From: Saprospiraceae bacterium
GTDB taxonomy: Bacteria; Bacteroidota; Bacteroidia; Chitinophagales; Saprospiraceae
Assembly: GCA_027488855.1 (NCBI GenBank)
Contig: JAIYAV010000021.1
Location: 17,755-81,754, forward strand
Length of the DNA stretch: 64,000 nucleotides
Direction of reading: 5' to 3'
Shown here in pieces: positions 1-8,717 of this stretch; positions within the stretch are counted from its first letter, which is position 1, and every line of letters begins with the position of its first letter. The notes beneath the pieces were generated by a model, which did not search any database, was not told the origin of the DNA, and saw only the letters and a list, made by a program, of their open reading frames with translations. Position numbers and translations under genes: made by a program.

Positions 1-2
1 TT

Positions 3-2723
3 GGCGATGGCATCTACCGCACTGGCGACGGGGGCCTCAACTGGACCAAGATGGGACTGGAAAAATCCGAACGGATCGCCAGCATCATCGTCAACCCCAA
101 AAACGCCAATGAAGTCTACGTAGGCGTACTAGGCGCCTTGTGGAGCGACAGTGAAGAACGCGGCGTGTACAAAACGAGCGATGGGGGCAAAACCTGGAGT
201 AAAATCTTATACGTCAACGCTACCACCGGCTGCGCCGATATGGTGATGGACCCGAGTAACCCCTCCATATTGTATGCCTCTTTTTGGGAGTTTCGCCGTA
301 CCGCCTGGTCATTCAATTCGGGTGGCAACAACAGCGCCTTGTACAAATCCATTGACGGGGGCAAGACTTGGAATAAAATCCACAATGGCTTCCCCAATGG
401 CAAATTGGGTCGCATGGGCATCGCCATCGCCGCTTCCAACCCTAAAATTCTGTACACCGTCATCGAGTCCGAACAAGACAAAGACAAAGGTTTGTACCGC
501 AGCGACGACGCCGGGGCTTCCTGGAAGCAGTTGAACAATGACTTTGGCATCGTAGTGCGGCCATTTTATTTTTCCCGAATCACCGTTGATCCCCGCAACC
601 CGGAAGTTATTGCCAAAGGTGGGCTTTCCGGTTCGATTTCGCGCGATGGTGGTAAAACCTTCCGCAACCTGGGTGCCATGCACTCCGATATCCACGACAT
701 CGTTTTTTCCATCAACGACTCTGAGCGGATGTTTGTAGGTACGGACGGTGGCGTATACCGTTCATGGAATGGCGGAACCACCATGGAAATCGTGGCCAAC
801 CTGCCAGTTTCTCAGTATTACCACGTCAGTGTCGACAATCAGGAGCCTTACAACATTTATGGGGGCTTACAGGACAACAACACCTGGTATGGGCCTTCCT
901 CATCCCCAGGAGGGATTGAAGCGCGTGATTGGCATTTGATTGGGGTCGGCGACGGGTTTCGGGCACTCCCCCACCCCACCAAACGCATCGTCTATTCGGA
1001 AATGCAGGGCGCTGAAAATGTTTGGCGGACTGACCTTGAAAAAAACAAAATCCGTGTCATTCAGCCTCTGCCCGTGATTGGCGACCCCAAATTGCGTTGG
1101 AACTGGAATCCTCCCATGGCAACCAGCGCACTTCGCCCGGATCGGCTTTACATGGGCAGCCAATTTTTGCACAAATCCGATGACATGGGCGACACCTGGG
1201 TCAAAATATCTCCCGACCTCACCACCAACAACCCTAGTAAAACCAGTCAAGGAAACTCGGGAGGTTTGTCGACCGATAACTCCGGTGCAGAAAACCATTG
1301 CACCATTTTCACCATTGCCGAATCACCGCTGGATGAAAAAGTCATTTGGGTTGGTACCGACGATGGCAACGTACAAGTCACCCAGGATGCCGGTAAAACC
1401 TGGAAAAATGTCAATACCAACTTGCCCGGATTGCCCGCTGGCACCTGGTGCTACCACATCGAAGCCAGCAGTTTCAACAAGGGCACCGCTTATGCCGTTT
1501 TTGAGGGGCATTCCCATGGAGACATGCAGCCCTATGCCTACAAAACCACCAACTTTGGTGCCACCTGGACTTCTGTACTGACCCCAGAGGTAGAGGGAGT
1601 TGCCCGCAACATCCAGGAGGATTTTGTCAATCCCAACTTGCTCTTTTTGGGCACGGAATTTGGCTTGTACATCAGCATGAATGGAGGAAAAAGCTGGTAC
1701 AAATTCACCAACAACATGCCAGCCGTAGCCGTCTACTACCTAGAGATTCAGCGCAAAACCAATGACCTGGTCATGGGTACCCACGGCCGAGGAGTCATTA
1801 TTTTGGACGACATCAGCCCCTTGCGGCAAATCACCGATGAAGTACTGGCCAAAGATTTGCACTTCTTCAAAAACCGCCCGGCGATCATGTACGAAGAAAG
1901 CAGCTTTGGTGGCACCGCCGGGGAAATGGAATTTGTTGGACCCAATCCCTCCAGGGCGGGCCAAATTGTGTACTACCTCAAAAAACGCCATAGCCTCGGC
2001 AAGTTCACCATGGAAATCCAGAATGCCGCCGGACAAAAAGTCCACGAAATCACCCCCGGCAAATCCAAAGGCATCAACATCGTAGAGTGGGGTTACGCGG
2101 GCAAAGTGCCCAAGATCGCCAAAGGTCAAACCATCAGCCGGGAGGGAGCCACTCCAGCGCCAATCCCTGCCGGGAAATACAAAATCGTGGTGCAAAAAGG
2201 AACGGAAACCTACACCCACGATTGGGACATTTCCTACGATCCAAAGTCGGCCATCACGTTAGAGGATCGCAAACTGAAAGAAGCGACGGTACAGAAGGTG
2301 TTCGACATGACCCAATCTTTGGCCTACCTGGTCTACGAACTGGATGAAACCATCAATGGAGCGAAACAACTGATGAGCAAAAATACGGGCTTGTCCAGCA
2401 CCCTTACCCCGATGTTGGCGGAGTACAACAAATTGAAGGAAACCTTGGTCGTCACGACGGGTGACAACTATGTATCCGCAGGTGAGCCTCAGTTGCGGGA
2501 AGACCTGGCTAGCCTTTTCAGCAACTTAGCTTCGGGTTTGTACAAACCTTCGGCCAATGAGTTAGCCAACCTCAAACGCCTTGAGGCGGAGTTCAACGCG
2601 GCCAAAGTTGAACTACAAAAGCTGAAAGGTAAACATGCTGCCAAGTTGAACGAGTTGTTGGTTCAAAATCAGTTGGCGGCTATTGCCATCAAACCTTTTG
2701 AGGAGTTTTTGAAATTGCCGTAA
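3..2723 (+). CDS. BNR/VPS10-type beta-propeller exoprotein (5'-truncated by window edge)
   Basis: The reading frame is open from base 3, so the start codon, signal peptide and roughly the first 130 residues lie upstream of the window; the ATG at 51 is internal. The protein carries repeated Asp-box (BNR) motifs of the form S-x-D-G-G-K-T-W (for example YKTSDGGKTW, YKSIDGGKTW, YRSDDAGASW) typical of sortilin/VPS10-like and sialidase-like propellers. The last ~250 residues form a separate, non-propeller region ending in a lysine-rich helical stretch. It aligns collinearly with the complete paralogue at 13823-17011 (shared GLEK, ERGVY and DGGKTW segments). The substrate is unknown; such proteins are often labelled glycosyl hydrolases without biochemical proof. 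Secretion is inferred from the paralogue's signal peptide. Confidence 0.85.
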   Translation, partial: GDGIYRTGDGGLNWTKMGLEKSERIASIIVNPKNANEVYVGVLGALWSDSEERGVYKTSDGGKTWSKILYVNATTGCADMVMDPSNPSILYASFWEFRRTAWSFNSGGNNSALYKSIDGGKTWNKIHNGFPNGKLGRMGIAIAASNPKILYTVIESEQDKDKGLYRSDDAGASWKQLNNDFGIVVRPFYFSRITVDPRNPEVIAKGGLSGSISRDGGKTFRNLGAMHSDIHDIVFSINDSERMFVGTDGGVYRSWNGGTTMEIVANLPVSQYYHVSVDNQEPYNIYGGLQDNNTWYGPSSSPGGIEARDWHLIGVGDGFRALPHPTKRIVYSEMQGAENVWRTDLEKNKIRVIQPLPVIGDPKLRWNWNPPMATSALRPDRLYMGSQFLHKSDDMGDTWVKISPDLTTNNPSKTSQGNSGGLSTDNSGAENHCTIFTIAESPLDEKVIWVGTDDGNVQVTQDAGKTWKNVNTNLPGLPAGTWCYHIEASSFNKGTAYAVFEGHSHGDMQPYAYKTTNFGATWTSVLTPEVEGVARNIQEDFVNPNLLFLGTEFGLYISMNGGKSWYKFTNNMPAVAVYYLEIQRKTNDLVMGTHGRGVIILDDISPLRQITDEVLAKDLHFFKNRPAIMYEESSFGGTAGEMEFVGPNPSRAGQIVYYLKKRHSLGKFTMEIQNAAGQKVHEITPGKSKGINIVEWGYAGKVPKIAKGQTISREGATPAPIPAGKYKIVVQKGTETYTHDWDISYDPKSAITLEDRKLKEATVQKVFDMTQSLAYLVYELDETINGAKQLMSKNTGLSSTLTPMLAEYNKLKETLVVTTGDNYVSAGEPQLREDLASLFSNLASGLYKPSANELANLKRLEAEFNAAKVELQKLKGKHAAKLNELLVQNQLAAIAIKPFEEFLKLP

Positions 2724-2779
2724 GGGGCATCAGGCATATTTCGAAACACAAGAGATGTATTTTGGCTAACGCCAAAATG

Positions 2780-2902
2780 TTTATTCACCACGACGACACG
2801 ACGAACACGACGGTTTCGCGCTTCGCGCGATTTGAACACGCCGCAAACGGCGTGTGGTGCAGAGCAAAACGTCGTGTTCGTCGTGTCGTCGTGGTGAATA
2901 AA
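2780..2902. repeat. 33-bp perfect inverted repeat between convergent genes
   Basis: Arms 2780-2812 and 2870-2902 are exact reverse complements and are made of CGACGA/CACGACGA words. The 57-nt loop holds two smaller hairpins (CGCG-cttCGCG type at about 2817-2829 and CACGCCG-caaa-CGGCGTG at about 2838-2855). It sits between convergent stop codons and probably acts as a bidirectional terminator. It belongs to the class of long intergenic hairpins seen across this window. Confidence 0.8.
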
Positions 2903-2922
2903 TCAGGCAGCGAAGCTGCCTT

Positions 2923-4023
2923 TTAGTAACTCGAATTAGAATCAAAAGGAAAAATCAACAAGGCGTGTTGGCTCACCGTATTAAAATCCCGCCAAACCCG
3001 ATTGATTTCGGTATGGGATTTGGCAGCTTCTAGCCCAGCAAAAGGATAAAGTTTTGCATTGGTTTCACGGCAAACCTGGGTGAGTTTGCGACTGAGCTGG
3101 CTGATTTTTTTCAAAGTTGATGGGGTGATTTTACGATTGATTTCCAGCTCAGACCAGGAAGCTTCAATTGAATCATAAAACGACCTTTTGAGCTCTTTTA
3201 CCTGATCATTTTGTTTTTCAAAAACCCGTTGAAAATACCTTCGCTGCTTTTCGGAATATTCCCGATAGGCATCCCGCTTCCAAAAAGCCACAGCAATCAA
3301 TTCCTGCAAGTGCAGCGAAATCCCCAAAATGTTCACCGCCAAAGTGGCTTCGGCAAATTGTAAAAAGGGATATTGGTAGACCAGATCGAGCAACTGAGCT
3401 TTGGCGGGTTCAATGTCAAAACAGCGGTTCAAGGGAACCCCCAAATTTTCCACCTGAAAAGCATGACTCCCCGTAGCGATCATGCCCATGTAGTTCCAGC
3501 CATCTAAAATAGTGACTTCCGCTTTTTCCAAAATAAAAGCTTTAACCACTGGATTTCCCTGCACATCGTGGACGGGGTTTCCATTTTCGAATAGCGTACA
3601 ATTGGCAGTAAAATGAGAAGCGTGCAACGCACCAGAAGCATAAGTCCAGTGGCCCTCAATGTAGTACCGCTCCCCTACCCGATCGGCTTTCCCTCCTACA
3701 AATCCACTTCCAGCCAGGCAGAGTTTAGGGTTAGAAAAAATGCTATTGCGCAGGGATTCCTCCATAAACCCTACGAACCAACCTGCACCAGCACAGAGCG
3801 TCACCGTCCAGCCCAGGCTACCATCGGCAAAAGCGAGCTTTTCTTCGATCCGCAAGGCTTCGGGTAAGCTACAGCCCAATCCCCCCAAGTCCTTTGGCAC
3901 AAAGAGTTTGAACCATTTTTCCTGATAGATCAGCTCCAGCCATTCGGGTGGAAGGCAGCCGAGTTGTTCCGCTTTTGCGGCCATCACGGCATTCAAGCCA
4001 CTGAATTTATTCTTCTGAGGCAT
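2923..4023 (-). CDS. acyl-CoA dehydrogenase-like flavoprotein
   Basis: The ~366-residue protein has an acyl-CoA dehydrogenase-like layout: an N-terminal helical domain (PKDLGGLGCSLPEALRIEE), a middle beta domain with GHWTYASG, which resembles the 'G.w.f.SG' segment of flavin-dependent hydroxylase/ACAD relatives such as HsaA/HpaB-type enzymes, and a C-terminal helical domain. The ATG at 4023 is preferred over the upstream in-frame ATG at 4068 because the family begins near this point and the upstream pnuC-like gene ends at 4007, giving a 17-bp overlap typical of an operon. The catalytic glutamate is not obvious, so it may be a hydroxylase component or an inactive relative; the substrate is unknown. 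Confidence 0.7.
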   Translation of the reverse strand: MPQKNKFSGLNAVMAAKAEQLGCLPPEWLELIYQEKWFKLFVPKDLGGLGCSLPEALRIEEKLAFADGSLGWTVTLCAGAGWFVGFMEESLRNSIFSNPKLCLAGSGFVGGKADRVGERYYIEGHWTYASGALHASHFTANCTLFENGNPVHDVQGNPVVKAFILEKAEVTILDGWNYMGMIATGSHAFQVENLGVPLNRCFDIEPAKAQLLDLVYQYPFLQFAEATLAVNILGISLHLQELIAVAFWKRDAYREYSEKQRRYFQRVFEKQNDQVKELKRSFYDSIEASWSELEINRKITPSTLKKISQLSRKLTQVCRETNAKLYPFAGLEAAKSHTEINRVWRDFNTVSQHALLIFPFDSNSSY

Positions 4024-4618
4024 CGAGTGTTTTTTTCCAATCCAAATACCCAAAAATCGCCACCACAAACAGGATCAGGGTCAAAATCGAGAACAGGTAC
4101 AACTCCTTATACAACAACAGCGGAATCGCCACCAGATTGGAGACATTAAGCCAGATCCAGTTTTCCAGCTTGCGTTTGGCCAGCAGCCACATGCCCGCCC
4201 AGGCAGTGGAGGACACAAAAGCATCCAGGAAAGGTACATCTGAATCTGTGAAATTGCGGAGTACCACATAAAGCAAGCCCCAGCCCAAAACGGCAATGCC
4301 CCAGGTGATCCATTGTTCCTGGCGACTGCTCCGGGTGATTTTGGAAGCACCGGAAGTGGAGCGATTGCGCCAATTGACCCAACCGTAGATGCTCATCAGT
4401 AGATAATACCCTTGCAGCAGGGTCTCTGCGTAGAGCTTGGACTGAAAAAACAGGATGGAAGAACAAAGCACACTGATGATCCCGGTCGGATACAACCAGA
4501 TATTGTTTTTGCGGGCCAGCAGTACCTGACTTACCCCAAGTACTACCGCAGTCCACTCCAGGAGGCTGGTTTGGCGAATCTGCTGAATCAGCAATTCCCC
4601 TGCTACATTTAGATCCAT
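4007..4618 (-). CDS. pnuC: PnuC-type nicotinamide riboside/vitamin transporter
   Basis: A 203-residue membrane protein with about seven hydrophobic segments. It has the PnuC hallmarks: an N-terminal WTAVVLGVSQVLLA helix, the short GIISVLCSS and YGWVNW segments, and the late ENWIWLNVSN motif that corresponds to the conserved W-x-x-x-N substrate region. PnuC proteins move unphosphorylated nicotinamide riboside (or, in PnuT/PnuX relatives, thiamine or riboflavin) by facilitated diffusion, trapped by a cytoplasmic kinase. No kinase lies beside it here and I see no TPP- or FMN-riboswitch-like leader, so the substrate is left open. It overlaps the downstream ACAD-like gene by 17 bp. Confidence 0.85.
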   Translation of the reverse strand: MDLNVAGELLIQQIRQTSLLEWTAVVLGVSQVLLARKNNIWLYPTGIISVLCSSILFFQSKLYAETLLQGYYLLMSIYGWVNWRNRSTSGASKITRSSRQEQWITWGIAVLGWGLLYVVLRNFTDSDVPFLDAFVSSTAWAGMWLLAKRKLENWIWLNVSNLVAIPLLLYKELYLFSILTLILFVVAIFGYLDWKKTLDASEE

Positions 4619-4766
4619 ATAGAAAATTGTCCAAAGCTGCTAAATTAGGGTTTTATTTATGATTCTTTTTGAATTTTTCAAGGCTTAACTAAATAAAATT
4701 CAACTAGTAACTATCTTGCACTCAATACCTGTATTATCAGGTAACCTTTCATCAGTACCGCGAAAA

Positions 4767-6845
4767 ATGAAAAAAAACATTCATCTACTGACGCTCCTGC
4801 TGAGCCTTTTTGCATCCCTCATTGCTTACGCACAAGCTCCAAACGAACTCCTTTTTGGCGTAGCCTACTACGATGAATACATGCCCTACGACCGCCTGGA
4901 CAAGGACATCGCCATGATGAAGGCCTCCGGCATCAATTTTGTTCGCATCGCCGAATCCACCTGGAGTACCGTGGAGCCACAGGACAACGTGTACAATTTT
5001 TACCACATCGACCGGGTGCTGGATGCCATGCACAAAGCCAACATCAAAGTCATCATCGGTACACCAACCTATGCCGTTCCAACTTGGTTGGTCAAGAAGT
5101 ATCCCTCCGTATTGGCAATGACGCCACAAGGCCCCCGGCAATACGGCGCCCGGCAAAACATGGACATCACCAATGAGCATTACCTCTTCCACGCCGAGCG
5201 GGTGATCCGCAAAATGATGGAACACATCAAAGACCACCCTGCGATCATCGGTTATCAGGTCGACAATGAAACCAAAGCCTATCAAACTTCGGGAGAAAAC
5301 GTACAAAAGCAGTTTGTCCAATACATGAAGACCGAATTCAAAACCCTGGACAACATCAATAAAATTTACGGCCTGGATTATTGGAGCAATCGCATCAACA
5401 ATTGGGACGACTTCCCTTCCGTGAACGGATCCATCAATGCGAGTTTGAAATCAGAATTTGCCAAATTTCAACGGAAATTGGTAACTGACTTCTTGGCTTG
5501 GCAAACCAAAATCGTAAAGGAATACGCAAAGCCCAACCAATTTGTGACCCAAAATTTTGACCTGGAATGGCGCGGCTACTCTTTTGGCGTACAGCCCGAG
5601 GTTGACCATTTTGCAGCCGCCAAAGCCTTGGACATTGCGGGTATCGACATCTATCACCCTACCCAGGAAAGTTTGACTGGCATTGAAATCTCCTTCGGCG
5701 GCGACATGGCCCGCTCGATGAAAGGGGGCAAAAACTATTTTGTGATTGAAACCGAAGCGCAAGGTTTTCCGCAGTGGGTGCCTTTTCCCAATCAATTGCG
5801 CTTGCAAGCCTTCAGCCACCTGGCCTCGGGCGCCAACATGGTGGGTTACTGGCACTGGCATTCGATCCACAACTCGGCTGAAACCTATTGGAAAGGGCTA
5901 CTGAGCCATGATTTTGAGCCCAATCCCACTTACAACGAAGCGCAAACCATCGGCAAGGATTTCCAGCGATTGAGCCCTAAACTTGCCAATGTCAAGAAAA
6001 AAAATGCAGTAGCCATCCTGTTCAGCAATGAAGCATTGACCGCTTTTAACGCCTTCAGTTTTGGCTGGGGTGCCCGCGAAACCTACAACGACATCCTCCG
6101 ACCCTACTACGATGCCCTGTACAACCAAAACGTAGGCACGGATTTCATCGATCCCTCGGTAGAAGATTTTAGTGCGTACAAACTCCTCATTGTGCCCGCC
6201 TTGTATGCCGCCAGTGATGCTTTATTGAACAAGCTCAATCAGTTTGTCAAAAACGGTGGCCACGTGTTGTACACCTTCAAAAGTGGCTTTTCTGATGAAA
6301 ACGTCAAAGTGCGCAGCAGCGTTCAACCCGGCATCATCAACGAAGCCTGTGGGATCAGCTACAGCCAGTTTACCATCCCCACCAAGGTCGGCCTGAAAGG
6401 TGATCCTTTTGGCGCGGGTGCCCAAAACAGCATTCACACCTGGATGGAACTCGTCACGCCTACCACGGCCAAAGTACTGGCTTATTACGATCATCCGGTT
6501 TGGGGCAAATACGCTGCGGTAACCCAGAATCAATACGGCCAGGGTGTAGCTACCTATGTGGCGGCCATGACCACGCCCCTACAAACGGAGAAGATTGTCA
6601 AAGTTGCCCTTGAAAAAGCGAAGCTTTGGGGAACTGATCAATTGTTGCATTTCCCGCTCATCACCAAAACGGGAATCAACCCCGCTGGTAAAACCATCCA
6701 CTACTACTTCAATTACTCCAATGCGCCCAAAAAGGTCGTTTATCCGCACAAAGCAGGCAAAGAATTGTTGGGCGACAAAGCCGTTTTGACCAATGCTGCG
6801 CTGGATTTGGAGGCTTGGGGCGTGCGGATTGTGGAGGAAAATTAG
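4767..6845 (+). CDS. secreted GH42-like beta-galactosidase
   Basis: The ATG at 4767 starts a clean signal peptide (MKKNIHLLTLLLSLFASLIAYAQA), so the 17 extra upstream codons are discarded. The 692-residue protein has the GH42 plan: a TIM barrel beginning LLFGVAYYDEYMP, an acid/base candidate Glu168 in YQVDNE, and a nucleophile candidate Glu328 in FVIETEAQG. These are followed by a glutamine-amidotransferase-like trimerisation domain (about 420-620) and a small C-terminal beta domain. GH42 enzymes release terminal beta-galactose; specificity cannot be read here. A periplasmic or surface location is inferred from the signal peptide. A long hairpin follows the stop codon. Confidence 0.88.
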   Translation: MKKNIHLLTLLLSLFASLIAYAQAPNELLFGVAYYDEYMPYDRLDKDIAMMKASGINFVRIAESTWSTVEPQDNVYNFYHIDRVLDAMHKANIKVIIGTPTYAVPTWLVKKYPSVLAMTPQGPRQYGARQNMDITNEHYLFHAERVIRKMMEHIKDHPAIIGYQVDNETKAYQTSGENVQKQFVQYMKTEFKTLDNINKIYGLDYWSNRINNWDDFPSVNGSINASLKSEFAKFQRKLVTDFLAWQTKIVKEYAKPNQFVTQNFDLEWRGYSFGVQPEVDHFAAAKALDIAGIDIYHPTQESLTGIEISFGGDMARSMKGGKNYFVIETEAQGFPQWVPFPNQLRLQAFSHLASGANMVGYWHWHSIHNSAETYWKGLLSHDFEPNPTYNEAQTIGKDFQRLSPKLANVKKKNAVAILFSNEALTAFNAFSFGWGARETYNDILRPYYDALYNQNVGTDFIDPSVEDFSAYKLLIVPALYAASDALLNKLNQFVKNGGHVLYTFKSGFSDENVKVRSSVQPGIINEACGISYSQFTIPTKVGLKGDPFGAGAQNSIHTWMELVTPTTAKVLAYYDHPVWGKYAAVTQNQYGQGVATYVAAMTTPLQTEKIVKVALEKAKLWGTDQLLHFPLITKTGINPAGKTIHYYFNYSNAPKKVVYPHKAGKELLGDKAVLTNAALDLEAWGVRIVEEN

Positions 6846-6895
6846 ATGAAAGCCCATTTTATACATTTATTTCATCACTCCTGCGCATTAGTAGT

Positions 6896-7011
6896 GGGGC
6901 AAAAATAAATGTTCATTTTTCCTGAGCCAGAGGATTAGATAAGACACTTAAATTGAATCGTTTACTTATCTAATCCTCTGGCAAAATGAACATTTATTTT
7001 TTTTTCGCCCC
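6896..7011. repeat. long imperfect inverted repeat, terminator-like
   Basis: Arms 6896-6943 and 6965-7011 are reverse complementary except for a ~6-nt bulge (TCCTGA) in the left arm and different A/T run lengths; the 21-nt loop is AT-rich. The right arm ends in a T9-10 run followed by CGCCCC. It lies between the GH42 and yceI-like genes, both on the plus strand, and probably ends GH42 transcription. Confidence 0.7.
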
Positions 7012-7046
7012 TTATGGAAAAACCGCCAGGTACAAACACCACACAC

Positions 7047-7631
7047 ATGAAAAAGATTTTTGCTTTAATCCCCGTATTTTGTCTGTTTAGCGCGTTGGCT
7101 TTTGGCCAGTGGACCAACGACAAAGGCCACTCCCGGGTAGCTTTTATTGTACAGCACCACGGCATTTCAGAGGTGGACGGCTTTTTCAAAAAATACGAAG
7201 CCACTCTGACTGCTACCAAAGAGGATCTATCCGATGCCGCCTTTGAAGTGACCATCGAGGCAGCTAGTCTCAATACCGAATTGGAAATGCGCGACAACCA
7301 CCTGCGCAGTCCAGACATTTTTGATGTGCAAAAATTCCCGACCATTACCTTCAAAAGTACTTCCTTCAAAAAAAAGAAGAAGAACTTGTACACCATGACC
7401 GGGAACATCACCATCAAGGGCATCACCAAGCCCCTGACTTTGGCGGTAACCATGAATGGCCCGGTAGAAAACCCGAACAAAAATGCCAAGAACATTCAGG
7501 TAGGCATCAAGGCTGTGGGAACGATCAAAAGAAGTGAGTTCACAGTGGGACAAAACTTGACCACGGCTTTTGTGAGCGATGAGGTTCAATTGCGGATTAC
7601 GGGGGAGTTCAATAAGGCTTTGCCGAAGTAG
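7047..7631 (+). CDS. secreted YceI-family lipid-binding protein
   Basis: A 194-residue protein with a signal peptide (MKKIFALIPVFCLFSALAFGQ) and the YceI lipocalin-like fold: W-x-x-D-x-x-H-S-R-V-A-F near the N-terminus, the DNHLRSPDIFDVQKFPTITF core and the GITKPLTLAV motif. Family members bind isoprenoid or quinone-like lipids in the periplasm. The start at 7047 is chosen for the signal peptide. A lysine cluster encoded by an A-rich tract (about 7368-7384) falls in a surface loop. The gene seems monocistronic, bracketed by hairpins at 6896-7011 and 7653-7706. Confidence 0.88.
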   Translation: MKKIFALIPVFCLFSALAFGQWTNDKGHSRVAFIVQHHGISEVDGFFKKYEATLTATKEDLSDAAFEVTIEAASLNTELEMRDNHLRSPDIFDVQKFPTITFKSTSFKKKKKNLYTMTGNITIKGITKPLTLAVTMNGPVENPNKNAKNIQVGIKAVGTIKRSEFTVGQNLTTAFVSDEVQLRITGEFNKALPK

Positions 7632-7652
7632 TAGCAATTGATAAGTGTAGAG

Positions 7653-7706
7653 GTAGCCGCTAAATTCTTCTTCTAAAATAGTTTAGAGGAAGAACTTAGT
7701 GGCTAC
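7653..7706. terminator. hairpin after yceI-like gene
   Basis: 25-nt arms 7653-7677 and 7682-7706 are complementary with three transition mismatches that still allow G-U pairing. The hairpin lies 21 nt past the stop codon of the YceI gene, with no long T run after it. A terminator or 3'-end stabiliser role is inferred. Confidence 0.6.
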
Positions 7707-7771
7707 TTAAGAGACAAAAAAGTAGTGGGTGCCAGGGGGAGGATTTTCTAAAAAAATGCCAGCAATAATGA

Positions 7772-7779
7772 TAGATTTG
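7772..7779 (+). promoter_or_regulatory. Bacteroidota -7 box (TAGATTTG) upstream of SDR gene
   Basis: TAGATTTG matches the Bacteroidota sigma-70 -7 consensus TAnnTTTG and lies 25 nt before the chosen ATG at 7804, which also supports that start. I could not identify a convincing -33 TTTG. Confidence 0.45.
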
Positions 7780-7803
7780 CCTTGTACCCACACTCAAGCA
7801 AAA

Positions 7804-8460
7804 ATGGCACAAAAAACTGCTACCCTCATTGGCGCAACGGGTCTTATCGGCGCTCAGATCCTCCATCAGCTGCTGGAAGACCCTTATTTTTTTTTTTTTT
7901 TTGTTTTGGTGCGCCGTCCCATTGAACTCGTTCACCCGAAGGTCAAAGTCATCTTACTCGATTTTGCGGACGAAGCCGCTTACCAGGCCGCCATTACGGG
8001 TAGTGATGTGGTATTTTGCTCGGTAGGCACCACCCTCAAACAAGTGAATGGCGACATGGTGGCCTACCGCAAAATCGATTACGACATTCCCGTAAATGCT
8101 GCCCGCTTCTGTGCGGCCACGGCTTGTCCAAAATTCTTGCTGGTCTCTTCCATTGGTGCCGATAGCCAAAGCCGCAATTTTTACCTGAAGCTCAAGGGCG
8201 AGGTGGAAGAAAAAGTGAGCAGTCTGGGTCTTCCATCCGTATCCATTTTCCGGCCATCGATGTTGGTAGGGCAACGAGCAGAATTCCGGCTTGGGGAAAG
8301 GATTGGCCAGGTAGTGATGGGCGCTTTGGCATTTTTGATTCCGGAGCAGTACAAAGCGATCAATGTAAAAACGGTAGCCAAGGCGATGGTGGCTGTGGCG
8401 AAAAAGGAGACTGAGGGGGTGCAGTTTTATACGTATAGGGAGATGGTGAGGGGGGGGTAA
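7804..8460 (+). CDS. atypical SDR / NAD(P)H-binding epimerase-like protein with a T16 tract
   Basis: A 218-residue Rossmann protein: GATGLIG (residues 10-16) is the dinucleotide-binding loop, and the later SSIGADSQS and FYLKLKGEVEE segments fit the atypical short-chain dehydrogenase family (NAD(P)H-binding, HTATIP2/YbjT-like). The catalytic YxxxK is represented by Y-L-K-L-K. The start at 7804 follows a TAGATTTG box and gives the normal N-terminus. Residues 29-33 are five phenylalanines encoded within an uninterrupted T16 run (7887-7902) at a position that should lead into beta-strand 2 (VLVRRP). A one-base change there would frameshift the gene. The substrate is unknown. Confidence 0.85.
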   Translation: MAQKTATLIGATGLIGAQILHQLLEDPYFFFFFVLVRRPIELVHPKVKVILLDFADEAAYQAAITGSDVVFCSVGTTLKQVNGDMVAYRKIDYDIPVNAARFCAATACPKFLLVSSIGADSQSRNFYLKLKGEVEEKVSSLGLPSVSIFRPSMLVGQRAEFRLGERIGQVVMGALAFLIPEQYKAINVKTVAKAMVAVAKKETEGVQFYTYREMVRGG

Positions 8461-8474
8461 TGGGCGGGGTGAGC

Positions 8475-8605
8475 CTAAGCCCCCCCCGATAAAGCGGGGG
8501 GGTACAAAATGTTAGATGCAAGGGAAGCGTTGGTTTTAGACTTGGGCCAGTTTTTTGAAAAAGCTCTTTACTCCATCTTATGACTGAAAAAGTCAAAAAT
8601 TATCT
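8475..8605 (+). repeat. REP-type element (solo right-end remnant)
   Basis: A hairpin of C7/G7 around GATAAAGC (8480-8502) is followed by TACAAAATGTTAGATG, the same tail seen after the hairpins at 9496-9509 and 49747-49760. Downstream similarity continues (GGTTTTAGAC at 8531-8540 versus GCTTTTAGAC at 9541-9550; AAGCTC at 8561 and AAGCTCC at 9570), so this looks like a second, older right end of the RAYT element lying just upstream of the intact copy. Confidence 0.7.
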
Positions 8606-8717
8606 CTATTCACCTTCTGGATCAATCCTGATTTTGAAGGTAGGCTCTACAAGATTTTGTGTAACGCAAAGCGGCTTTTCTTAATCTCGAAAATCTTGGA
8701 CTTAGCGCCAAAGCGAC

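Noticed and set aside
4619..4766. Possible riboswitch in front of pnuC (minus strand) or the GH42 gene
   Set aside because: No conserved TPP, FMN or NAD-riboswitch core sequence is visible in this short divergent gap.
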